Source: Candidatus Sumerlaeia bacterium
Lineage (GTDB): Bacteria; Sumerlaeota; Sumerlaeia; SLMS01; JAHLLQ01
Length of the DNA stretch: 64,000 nucleotides
Reading direction: 5' to 3'
Assembly: GCA_019634695.1 (NCBI GenBank)
Contig: JAHCAW010000004.1
Span: 1 to 64,000 of the forward strand
A model generated the notes under the pieces. That model was not told the origin of the DNA. It was given only the letters and a program-made list of their open reading frames with translations, and did no database searches. Shown here piece by piece: positions 10,051-17,932 of the stretch. How positions within the stretch are numbered: position 1 is the stretch's first letter; every line of letters begins with the position of its first letter. The position numbers were made by a program, and so were the translations under genes.

Positions 10051-11085
10051 CTACTTCGTCAGCAGCGCGTTGACCTTCTCCATCACGGCGAAGGCGTCCG
10101 CGACGTAGAGCACGTCCGCCTTGCCCTGGGCCCATCCGCAGTTCGCATCTAGGTTCACGGCGCGCCGCTCGTTGATGAAGCGCCAGCCGACCACGTGGGG
10201 CTCCTCGCCATGGCAGCAGGTCGCGAGCCCCTTCGGATGCCGCGGCGTCGAGCCCGTCTGCCCCACCTGATTCAGGTGGCTCAGGCACGTGAGCACCGCC
10301 TGCCCCTCGCCCTTCTGGTCCACCAGCGACTTGCTGCTGCCGAGCGACGCCTTCGCCTTGGCCACGAAGTCGAGAATCAACTCCTGCGCGCGCTCGGGGT
10401 GCGGTTGGCCATCGGCTTGCTTCTTCGTCCAGCCGGCCCCGGCCACGAACAGGACATCCGCCTCCGGCCGGATCGTCGAGCCACCTCCGGCGTCGGGTGT
10501 GCGCACGCCGGTGACTTGGGTGCGCCGGGCCGAATCGTCGAGCGCAACCGCGACGGACTCGACAGTTGCCGTGCCCGCCGCCCCGCTCCACGGTGCCACA
10601 GTGCCCGGATCGAGCGACACCACCCACGGCCGTGCCGTGCGGCTCAGTCGCCCCATCATGCGCTGGCGATAGTACCACCGCGTCGCCTGCACCGCGCCGC
10701 TCTCGACCGCCAGCCCCGTCACATGGGTGTCCACCTGCCCGCCCAGGCGATGCGCCATGCCGGCGGCGACGCGTGCCCAGCGCGACGTTCCCGTGCCCAC
10801 GATCAGCGTCGCCGCCGACGCGCGGGCCAGCGCCTCGGCCGCCGCTGCATCCGTCGCATAGCGTGGCTGCGCGAAGTCCGAACCGCTCGCGCCCAGAATC
10901 CGCACGGCACCGGCGCCGGCCAGCGCGTTCGCCGCCGGAGCCACCTGTTCACCGACCAATCCGATCTCGAACGCCGCTCCGCCCAGCGCCGCCGACAACT
11001 CGCGCGCCGCCCCCACCGCTTCCAGCAGACCGCGTCCCGCGCTGCCGTCGCCCTCCACGAAACCCACGACCAGAATCTTCTCCAT
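10051..11085 (-). CDS. etfA: Electron transfer flavoprotein alpha subunit, divergent
   Basis: 344 residues. The N-terminal adenine-nucleotide alpha-hydrolase-like domain is followed by a C-terminal FAD domain with QVGQTGS, the signature that contacts flavin in EtfA. The stretch after it is unusual: in place of the typical YIA-GISGAIQH segment there is a Cys/His-containing segment (CCHGEE) and the alignment resumes only at the NLDANCGWAQGKADVLYVAD part. It would pass electrons from the acyl-CoA dehydrogenase to the ETF dehydrogenase in the same operon. GGAGAG precedes the ATG. Last gene of the operon; ends next to a convergent terminator. Confidence 0.88.
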   Translation of the reverse strand: MEKILVVGFVEGDGSAGRGLLEAVGAARELSAALGGAAFEIGLVGEQVAPAANALAGAGAVRILGASGSDFAQPRYATDAAAAEALARASAATLIVGTGTSRWARVAAGMAHRLGGQVDTHVTGLAVESGAVQATRWYYRQRMMGRLSRTARPWVVSLDPGTVAPWSGAAGTATVESVAVALDDSARRTQVTGVRTPDAGGGSTIRPEADVLFVAGAGWTKKQADGQPHPERAQELILDFVAKAKASLGSSKSLVDQKGEGQAVLTCLSHLNQVGQTGSTPRHPKGLATCCHGEEPHVVGWRFINERRAVNLDANCGWAQGKADVLYVADAFAVMEKVNALLTK

Positions 11086-11128
11086 CGTTGCTCTCTCCGC
11101 GATCAGGTGCCTGTCGTCCGTCTTCCTG

Positions 11129-11938
11129 TCATCCCTCGAGCCACGCCACCAACTCGCGCGCGATTTCCTCGGCGGGCATGTCCTTCACGATGCGCGTCGC
11201 GCGGCGTTGCGCCGGCAGCGTCACGCTCGCGTAGGCCGCCTTGGCGGAACCCTGCGTTGCCGGGCGCGCCTTCTGGAGCGCCGGCATGATGCCGCGCATG
11301 TTCGTCATGCCGAGCTGCGGGTTGTTCGGCGGCTCCGGCAGGTTGCCCGTCGCCCAGCCCAGCAACGCCGGCGCGCCCGCGCACGTCGAAACCTGATGCC
11401 GGCCTCCCTCGATGCGCTCGAGCACCTCGAACGATCCATCCGCACGCAGCGACAACTCGTCCACACCCTGGAACTGGTCGCGGATGCCCAGCTTCTCGCC
11501 GACCATCTGCAGCGTCGTGCCCGCGCCGCGGCTGGCCGACTCCCAACCGCCGAAGACCAGCAGGCGCGACTTGTCGAGCCCCGGCAGCGCCTCGATCGCC
11601 GCGGCAAGGTCGCCCGCCACGTCGGCCGATTCCGCGAAGCCACTCGACGAGCCGTCGATCGCCACCAGCTCGAACGGCACCTTCTGCGCGATCGTCATCG
11701 CCACCTGTTGCAGCTTCGCCTTCGGCGCCAGCGTCACCAGCGTCACCGTGCTGCCGGTCACCTGCTTGGCCAGGTGCGCCGCCTCGAACAGCGCGTGCCA
11801 CGCCCACGGGTCCAACACCGCCGGCAACATTGCCTCGTTCTTCAGCACCGGCCCCGTCGGGCTCGTCGCCGGCTCCAGCGTCTGAAGCGGATTCGGCACA
11901 ATCCCGCCGCACACCACGATCCGATAGCCACCACTCAT
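11129..11938 (-). CDS. etfB: Electron transfer flavoprotein beta subunit
   Basis: 269 residues with the EtfB-type AMP-binding fold. It starts with a G-G-YRIVVCGGIVPNP strand, contains the LAKQVTGSTVTLVTLAPK region and the D-G-SSSGFAESADVAGDLAAAIE segment, and ends with a short amphipathic tail. It pairs with EtfA, whose gene follows after 43 bases, to form a soluble FAD heterodimer. GAGGGAG lies about 9 bases before ATG 11938; an in-frame upstream extension is ignored for that reason. The ETF dehydrogenase gene precedes it with a gap of 46 bases. Confidence 0.92.
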   Translation of the reverse strand: MSGGYRIVVCGGIVPNPLQTLEPATSPTGPVLKNEAMLPAVLDPWAWHALFEAAHLAKQVTGSTVTLVTLAPKAKLQQVAMTIAQKVPFELVAIDGSSSGFAESADVAGDLAAAIEALPGLDKSRLLVFGGWESASRGAGTTLQMVGEKLGIRDQFQGVDELSLRADGSFEVLERIEGGRHQVSTCAGAPALLGWATGNLPEPPNNPQLGMTNMRGIMPALQKARPATQGSAKAAYASVTLPAQRRATRIVKDMPAEEIARELVAWLEG

Positions 11939-11984
11939 CGTCGTTCGCTCCCTCGCGTCGTCTTGGTCCTTCATTCCTGCCGCG

Positions 11985-13871
11985 TCAGTTCTCCGCCGAA
12001 TGCAACCCGCCCGCGCCGGCCCGGAAGGTCACGGCACCGCGGTCCGGATTCTTCGGGTCTGCCTGCGCGCAACTCCACAAGCACGCCCCGCAGTGCACGC
12101 ACTTCTCGCGATCGAACAGCGGTGTGGGCCCGTCCGGGTTCACCGTGATCGCCTGGCCCGAACAGACCTCGGCGCACAGCTTCGTCCCGCACACCTCGCA
12201 CAGGTGCGGATAGACGAACAGCACATGGTCCGCATAGCCGGCGGGTGCCTGCACCTTGCCGCCCATCAGCAGGGCATCCTGGTGCGAGACGATCAACTTG
12301 CCGTCGAACTCGATCGCCGGCCAGCCCAGTCGATCCATGATCGCATCGTGCAACGTCTGGCCCTTGGCATGCGCGCTTTCGCGCAGCGCGCGCACCTCCT
12401 CGCCCGTCATGCGTCCCGCAACGTATTCCTCCAGCGTCGGCACGCGCTGGTACGGCGAGCGCCCGTCGCCCGCCATTGCAAGACGTCCCTTCGTGAAGCC
12501 GGCCAGCGCCATGCCCACCATGCCGCGCACGAAGCCCCGGCCGAAGCCGTCGCGCGCGCGCTCCGCCATCAGGCTCTCGCCCTCCAGCCAGCTCGCCCGA
12601 CGACGCGCCACGTAGGTCGCCTCCAGGTTCTCGCGTGTGAAGTCCTTGCCCGCGCGCAACAACTCGAGCACCGCCTCCGCCAGCAGCGTGCCCGTCTTCC
12701 ATGCTTCGTCCACGCCCGAGTTCGTCAGCACGTTCGTCGAACCGGAGCCCTCGCCGATGCGTGCATAGCCGTCACCCACAAGATGCGGTTCGCCCCGCCG
12801 GCCCGACTCCTGGATCGTCTTCGCGCCCCACGAGCGCAACGTCCCCCCCGCGACGTGCTTCCACAGCGCGGGATGCTGCAACCAGTGCTGCATATAGCGG
12901 TACGTCGAGCGCACCGGGTTGTCGAACCACGACGGCACGAAGATGCCCGCCGCCGCCACGTTGCCCGGATAGACGTACAGGAAGCCGAAGATCTCCGGCT
13001 CGGGATAACCCAGCGTGTGCAGCACCGTGCCGGGCGCCAGCGTGCAGTCCTCCGGCAGGTCGATCACCACCTTCATCCCGACCGCCCAGTCGTGCTGGTG
13101 GTGCCCCTCGGGCATGCCGAAGATCTCGTCGATCCTGCGGCCCACCGGCCCGACCGGTCCATCGCCCACCACTGTCAACGCGGCGCGGATGTCCATGCCC
13201 GGCATGAAGCCCGCCGTCGGCGCGCCGTCCTTCTCGACTCCCTGATCGGCCAGGCGCACGCCGGCAACGCGGCGGTCCTCCACGAGCGGTTCCGCGACCG
13301 GCGACGACGGCCACACCTGCACCATCCCCGATGCCATCAGGCGATTGCCGACCCACTGGTTGAACTGCCCCAGCGACAGCAGCAGACCGTCGTGCTTGGC
13401 CATGAAGGCGGGAATGAACGGAACGCGCAGCGCATGGTCGTGGTAGGGGAGCATCCAGCGCAGGGCGCGGATCGTTGCGTCGGACGCGCGCACCAGCCAC
13501 GGCCGGCGGCTGGCGCCGACGGGGTCCAGAAGATAGAGCAACTGCTCGTCCGTCACCGGATGCGCGAGAGGGATCTCCGCGGGATTCAGGTCGGGAAAGG
13601 TTTCGCGCAGGGCGCGCGCGCGTGTCACGACGCCCGAGACGCCCGCGCCCAAGTCGTCGGCGCGCTCGTAGCAAATGACCTGTGGCGGCATGCCCGGCAC
13701 CGCGCGACTCTCGACGGCGGGCGTGCCGTCCCCGTTCACCAGTCCGCGCGAGAGCGTCTCGAGGAAGCCACCCATCGCCGGGCCGAAGCCCACGCAGGCG
13801 ATGTCCACCTCCATCGTCTGGCGCTCCACGCCGGGCGCCGCACCGGCTTCGTCGGCAAGGACTTCAGTCAC
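11985..13871 (-). CDS. ETF dehydrogenase-like flavoprotein with two Fe-S cysteine sets
   Basis: 628 residues. The N-terminal Rossmann motif is VDIACVGFGPAMGG, followed by a FAD-dependent oxidoreductase body similar to ETF:quinone oxidoreductases and FixC. The C-terminus has two Cys groups: C558-x2-C561-x4-C566-x3-C570 and the ferredoxin-like C591-x2-C594-x2-C597-x3-C601. Canonical ETF:quinone oxidoreductase has only the second, so a second cluster is possible. It should take electrons from EtfAB and reduce the membrane quinone pool. The start is GTG 13871, supported by GGGAGG 7 bases upstream; an ATG at about 13814 is the alternative. It lies 27 bases after the acyl-CoA dehydrogenase. Confidence 0.88.
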   Translation of the reverse strand: MTEVLADEAGAAPGVERQTMEVDIACVGFGPAMGGFLETLSRGLVNGDGTPAVESRAVPGMPPQVICYERADDLGAGVSGVVTRARALRETFPDLNPAEIPLAHPVTDEQLLYLLDPVGASRRPWLVRASDATIRALRWMLPYHDHALRVPFIPAFMAKHDGLLLSLGQFNQWVGNRLMASGMVQVWPSSPVAEPLVEDRRVAGVRLADQGVEKDGAPTAGFMPGMDIRAALTVVGDGPVGPVGRRIDEIFGMPEGHHQHDWAVGMKVVIDLPEDCTLAPGTVLHTLGYPEPEIFGFLYVYPGNVAAAGIFVPSWFDNPVRSTYRYMQHWLQHPALWKHVAGGTLRSWGAKTIQESGRRGEPHLVGDGYARIGEGSGSTNVLTNSGVDEAWKTGTLLAEAVLELLRAGKDFTRENLEATYVARRRASWLEGESLMAERARDGFGRGFVRGMVGMALAGFTKGRLAMAGDGRSPYQRVPTLEEYVAGRMTGEEVRALRESAHAKGQTLHDAIMDRLGWPAIEFDGKLIVSHQDALLMGGKVQAPAGYADHVLFVYPHLCEVCGTKLCAEVCSGQAITVNPDGPTPLFDREKCVHCGACLWSCAQADPKNPDRGAVTFRAGAGGLHSAEN

Positions 13872-13898
13872 AGGGTTGCCTCCCGTTGTGTTGCAGGA

Positions 13899-16142
13899 TC
13901 ACAGCGGATAGTCGAGCGCCTCGGGGATCGCGACTTCGGTCAATGCCTGCGCCGCGCGGTCCTTTGCCAGCCGGCAACCCGTCAGGCAGCCGTCCATGCG
14001 CGCGCGCAGCCGCACGAAGCGCTCCATGCCCCGGAACTTCACGCACGGACCCGCCTTCACCGGATGCGAGGCATCGTCGCCCAGCACGTCCGCGCCGACC
14101 GCGCTCGCGGCCAGACCCGGAATCACGCTCTCCAGGTTGTCCATCTCGCCTTGGCAGTAGCACGTCGTGCAGTCCGCGGCCTTCCACTCGGGGTGGCGGT
14201 TGTAGCCGTAGACCAGCTCCGAGCAGATCTTGCCGACCACGCCGACGGCCTCGCCGATGTGCACGTGCGTCAGGTCGCGATAGAAGTCGATGAGTCCCTC
14301 GATGCCTTCGGCCAGCGCCGCCTCGGAGCGGCCGCGCTTCTCGAGTTCCAGCGTGTCGAGCACCAGGCTGCGCGACGCCAGAAGCCAGCATAGCGCATCG
14401 GCCAGCGGGAAGGTCACGCCCTGCCGCGAGCTGTTGTACAGCTTCTGCCCGTTGGCGTCCGTCGCCTCCTGCAAGTGCGTCAGCGTCCAGCACCACAGCT
14501 CCATCGCCGTCGCCAGTGCGCACGCTCCGGTCTGCGGCCGCACGTTCGAGATCGCCCGCATCTCGCGCGTCCACACCCGGAACTGCGCCAGGAACAGTGG
14601 CGAGAGCATCGTCACGCTGAGCTGGCGCCGCTGCACGGCCTCCGGCCCCTCGTACGTCGCCTCCAGTTGCGCATCCATCCACTTGTGGAACAGGAAGCCC
14701 GGGCAATCCTCCGTGATGCCGTAGCCTCCCATCAGGCTGACCGCCTGGCGCATCATGTCCGCGCCGTGCCCGGTGTTCCACAGCTTGCACGCCGGGCAGT
14801 ACACGTTCGCCGCCGCCTCCAGCACCAGGTAGCGCACGAGCGCGTCCCCGGCGAGTTCGGCATGGCGCGCCGCATCGCGTTCGGCTTCCGGCATCGCCTC
14901 CAGATGCACGAACTCGAGTGCGCGCTCCTCCGCCTCGCGGAACGCCTTCAGCACCGCGCGCCGCCCCTCGATTCCGCGCTCGCGCAGCACCGCCTCCTTC
15001 TCCTTCTCCATCGGGTCGAATTCGTCGAACAGCCGCGCCGCCGCAAATCCAAGCGACGAGGCCGCCTCGCCCGCCGCCCACACGTCCACCAGACGGTGCA
15101 GCGCATCCTCCTTCATCTGGATGCCGAGCTGGTAGCGCGGCGACTCGGGATTGTCCGCCGCCCCGCCACGGAAGCGCTGGCGCTGATAGCGGATCACCGG
15201 CTCGATCGCCGACAGCAGCTTCGCCGCCGTCATCAGGCCCACCGTCACCCGCGTGCGACGGAACACCGACTCGATCACGTCGCCGTGGCTCAGGTTCGGC
15301 ACGATCACGCCGTCCTTCACCGTGTAGCCGCCCACGATCCGGCTCGCCGGCACCCGCAACCGGAACACCGGATCGCGCGTCGAGGAAAGCTGGTGCACCA
15401 TCTTCATCGTCACCGCCCCGCGATCCCACGTCCCCTCGTCCGTCTCCTCCAGGATCACCAGGCAGCTTCCCTTGATGCGCTCGTCGTCGCTGCCCACCGC
15501 CGCCGTCACGATGTTGGCGAAGTCCATCCCGGTGATGAAGCGGCCGCGCTTCTCGACGTCCAGCATCGGCTCCTGGCCCTCTTTCCACTCGGCCACGCGC
15601 ACCTTGCCCGCCAGCACCCCCGTGTCCACGCCGACGAAGGGCAGCGGCTCGGTCAGCGCAAACGCCGCCCGACAGGTCGCCCGGTCCTCGCCCGGCGCCG
15701 CCGGCACGCACCGCGCCATGTACTCGGCCTTCTGTTCCGGCGTCCCGCACTCGTGAATCGGCGACAGCCCCAGGTTGCCCGCCAGGCTGCTCGTCGCCGC
15801 GCCGGCGTCCACCCACGCCAGCTCGAACGCGATCAGCGCCAGCAACAGGTTCTTCGGTCCCTCGATGTAGCCCCCCTCGGACGGCTCCATGAAGGCGCTC
15901 GTGATGCCCGCCTCGTCGAAGACGCGCAGCAGGCTGTTCTTCTCCGGAGTCCACTCGTGCGTCGTGCGCGCCCCATTGGCCACCAACTGGGCCACCGGCC
16001 CGCGCGCCACCGCCCGCACCGATTGGATCACCATTTGCAAGTCAAACCGGTCGGCAAACCGCCACAGGATCTGGCGCACCTCGTCGCCCGGCAGCGTCCG
16101 CAGGGTGGGCTTGGCGCCCTCGACTTCCAAGGTGCTCTTCAT
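13899..16142 (-). CDS. Acyl-CoA dehydrogenase family protein, long form
   Basis: 747 residues, far longer than the usual ~380-residue acyl-CoA dehydrogenase. The core shows an AFALTEP flavin-binding motif, the middle beta domain with RVPASRIVGG, the C-terminal helical bundle with MGGYGITED, and then about 250 further residues containing several Cys (CTTCYCQGE, CVKFRGME, CLTGCRLAKD). It is expected to oxidise an acyl-CoA thioester and pass electrons to EtfAB. Length resembles FadE/ACAD-long forms but the tail is not one I recognise. GGGAGG precedes the ATG. First gene of the operon, divergent from the VTC gene with a palindromic element in between. Confidence 0.9.
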   Translation of the reverse strand: MKSTLEVEGAKPTLRTLPGDEVRQILWRFADRFDLQMVIQSVRAVARGPVAQLVANGARTTHEWTPEKNSLLRVFDEAGITSAFMEPSEGGYIEGPKNLLLALIAFELAWVDAGAATSSLAGNLGLSPIHECGTPEQKAEYMARCVPAAPGEDRATCRAAFALTEPLPFVGVDTGVLAGKVRVAEWKEGQEPMLDVEKRGRFITGMDFANIVTAAVGSDDERIKGSCLVILEETDEGTWDRGAVTMKMVHQLSSTRDPVFRLRVPASRIVGGYTVKDGVIVPNLSHGDVIESVFRRTRVTVGLMTAAKLLSAIEPVIRYQRQRFRGGAADNPESPRYQLGIQMKEDALHRLVDVWAAGEAASSLGFAAARLFDEFDPMEKEKEAVLRERGIEGRRAVLKAFREAEERALEFVHLEAMPEAERDAARHAELAGDALVRYLVLEAAANVYCPACKLWNTGHGADMMRQAVSLMGGYGITEDCPGFLFHKWMDAQLEATYEGPEAVQRRQLSVTMLSPLFLAQFRVWTREMRAISNVRPQTGACALATAMELWCWTLTHLQEATDANGQKLYNSSRQGVTFPLADALCWLLASRSLVLDTLELEKRGRSEAALAEGIEGLIDFYRDLTHVHIGEAVGVVGKICSELVYGYNRHPEWKAADCTTCYCQGEMDNLESVIPGLAASAVGADVLGDDASHPVKAGPCVKFRGMERFVRLRARMDGCLTGCRLAKDRAAQALTEVAIPEALDYPL

Positions 16143-16181
16143 GGTGGTGGCCTCCCGCGCTTTGGTGCGTCCGGTTTTTGG

Positions 16182-16261
16182 GGATAACGGCGACTTCTGT
16201 TATCCGCTTACGAGAAGCGTCTCCGCGGACCGGCCCCGCCGCAACCGGAATCTCGGATAAC
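16182..16261. promoter_or_regulatory. GGATAAC/GTTATCC palindrome plus a third half-site (possible operator)
   Basis: GGATAAC at 16182-16188 and GTTATCC at 16199-16205 form a perfect inverted repeat with a 10-base spacer; another GGATAAC sits at 16255-16261. They lie between the divergent acyl-CoA dehydrogenase operon and the VTC gene, 40-120 bases from the first start codon, where a transcription factor could control either side. The factor is unknown. Confidence 0.5.
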
Positions 16262-16415
16262 ACCTGCCTCATTTGGAGGCCCCGGCCGGCCATCTTTGCT
16301 TGTCACGGCCCAGCCCCTTGGGGAACTGTTAAGACTCCGTTGGCGCCCGGTTAGGACAGCGTGCGCCACCATCCAACCCCGTCCACCCATTCCCGAGACT
16401 TCTTTCCGAGTCGCC

Positions 16416-17258
16416 GTGCCGTATCGTCTGACGCCCATCCCCGTTTCGCACGAACTGCCCGGCCAGGCGGTGGCCGACGTCGTTACCTCCCAGCGGTTTG
16501 AGATGAAGTATCAACTCACCCCGCTTCAGGCCGAGATCGTCCGCCAACACATCGACCCCTACGTCTTCGCCGATCCGAAGGCCAAGTTCGGCCATCGCTA
16601 TCCGCTCAGCAGCGTCTACCTCGATTCGCCCGAACTGGCGCTCTACTGGGCGTCGAACTTGGGCGAGAACAAGCGCTTCAAGCTGCGCGTGCGCACCTAC
16701 TCCGAGGATCCCACCGAGCCGGCCTTCTTCGAGATCAAGAGCCGCCTCGGCGGCATCGTCATGAAGAAGCGCGCGATGGTCCACAAGGAGTGGATTCCCC
16801 ACTTCTTCGCCGGACGCCGCCTGCCGCGCGAGGCCCTCTTCCTCGATCACCACAACGAGTGGGACAATCTCGAGCTGTTCCGCACGCACGTCGAACGCCT
16901 CGGCGCCATTCCCCGCCTGCACGTCCGCTACATCCGCGAGGCCTACATGAGCCGCGACGACGACCCCGTGCGGCTCACCTTCGACAGCCAGATCGCCTGC
17001 CTGCCCAGCGTCGGGCCGATCGACCGCGTCCGCCTCAACGGCAAGGGCTGGCGCGAGCTGCTGCCCGCGTTCACCATCTTCGAAATCAAGTTCACCAATT
17101 CCTACCCCTGCTGGATTCAGGACCTCATCCAGCGGCTGGCCATGCAGCGCGATTCGTTCGCCAAGTACGTCATGTGCGTCCGCATGCTCAAGGAAGAGGG
17201 CCACGACCTGAAGCACCCGATCCCTGCGCGAGGCCACGTGCATGAATGGGCTGGTTGA
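16416..17258 (+). CDS. VTC-domain protein (CYTH-like tunnel, possible polyphosphate polymerase)
   Basis: 280 residues from the GTG chosen here. The R-x-E-MKYQL start, R-x-K-LR-x-R-Y region (RFKLRVRTY), FEIK near residue 107, a second basic cluster and the late FEIKFTN strand are hallmarks of the VTC/triphosphate tunnel family, in which Lys/Arg/Glu residues bind polyphosphate and metal. In yeast Vtc4 this domain makes polyphosphate; bacterial versions are little studied. The start is uncertain, since the frame is open to 16296 and GTG 16416 has no strong ribosome site. It overlaps the DUF4956 gene by 17 bases, a recurrent pairing for this family. Confidence 0.85.
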   Translation: MPYRLTPIPVSHELPGQAVADVVTSQRFEMKYQLTPLQAEIVRQHIDPYVFADPKAKFGHRYPLSSVYLDSPELALYWASNLGENKRFKLRVRTYSEDPTEPAFFEIKSRLGGIVMKKRAMVHKEWIPHFFAGRRLPREALFLDHHNEWDNLELFRTHVERLGAIPRLHVRYIREAYMSRDDDPVRLTFDSQIACLPSVGPIDRVRLNGKGWRELLPAFTIFEIKFTNSYPCWIQDLIQRLAMQRDSFAKYVMCVRMLKEEGHDLKHPIPARGHVHEWAG

Positions 17259-17928
17259 TGTGCTGTTGTCGGGTCGCGGCGGGTCTGCCGCCGTCGAACC
17301 CGAATTGATCCTGCTCGGCTTCCTGCTGGCCTTCATCCAGAGCCAGTTCGTCGCCTGGCTCTACATCTACACGCACAGCGGCCTGTCCTACTCGCGCGCC
17401 TTCGTGCAGTCCATCGTCCTGATCACGCTGATCGTCTGCATGGCGATGCTGGTGATCGGCAACAACCTGATCGTCGCCGTCGGCCTCATCGGCGCGCTGG
17501 CCGTGATCCGGTTCCGCAACATCCTGAAGGACACGCGCGACACCTCCTTTATCTTCTTGGCGCTGATCCTGGGGATGGCCTGCGGCACGGGCAGCTTCCT
17601 GTATTCGATCATCGGAACCAGCGCCGTTGGGATCGTCATCCTGTACCTTTACTGGACCGGTTTCGGCAGCAAGCACATGAGCGACGGCTTCGTGCGCTTC
17701 GAGGTGACGGCCGGCGTGCCGGAGGCGTTGCGCGCGGTGTTCGCGCGTTACTGCCGCGGGGCGCGGTTGGTCTCCCAGCGCGTCGGCGAAGGCGGCCGCG
17801 GCGAGATGTCCTTCCGGCTGGTGCTGCGCGACCCGGGCCGCGCGAGCGAGCTGGTCACCGACCTCGAAGGGCTTGCCGGCGTCGCCAATGTCTCGTTCGT
17901 ACTCCAGGAAGAGCAGGGGGAAGTCTGA
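17242..17928 (+). CDS. DUF4956 membrane protein
   Basis: 228 residues with four or five hydrophobic helices in the first 145 residues (for example around 22-44, 55-75, 76-92, 100-135) and a soluble C-terminal alpha+beta domain of about 80 residues. The VGLIGALAVIRFRN segment after the third helix is the recognisable DUF4956 signature. Such proteins commonly sit beside VTC-domain genes, which suggests a membrane complex that handles polyphosphate or an anionic polymer (inference). It overlaps the VTC gene by 17 bases and precedes the adaptor gene by 4, so all three are probably translated together. Confidence 0.88.
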   Translation: MNGLVDVLLSGRGGSAAVEPELILLGFLLAFIQSQFVAWLYIYTHSGLSYSRAFVQSIVLITLIVCMAMLVIGNNLIVAVGLIGALAVIRFRNILKDTRDTSFIFLALILGMACGTGSFLYSIIGTSAVGIVILYLYWTGFGSKHMSDGFVRFEVTAGVPEALRAVFARYCRGARLVSQRVGEGGRGEMSFRLVLRDPGRASELVTDLEGLAGVANVSFVLQEEQGEV

Positions 17929-17932
17929 CACG

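Noticed and set aside
12000-14393. Plus-strand frame of 797 codons opposite the ETF dehydrogenase
   Set aside because: Arg/His/Ala-rich antisense with no motif; the minus strand has Rossmann and Fe-S motifs.
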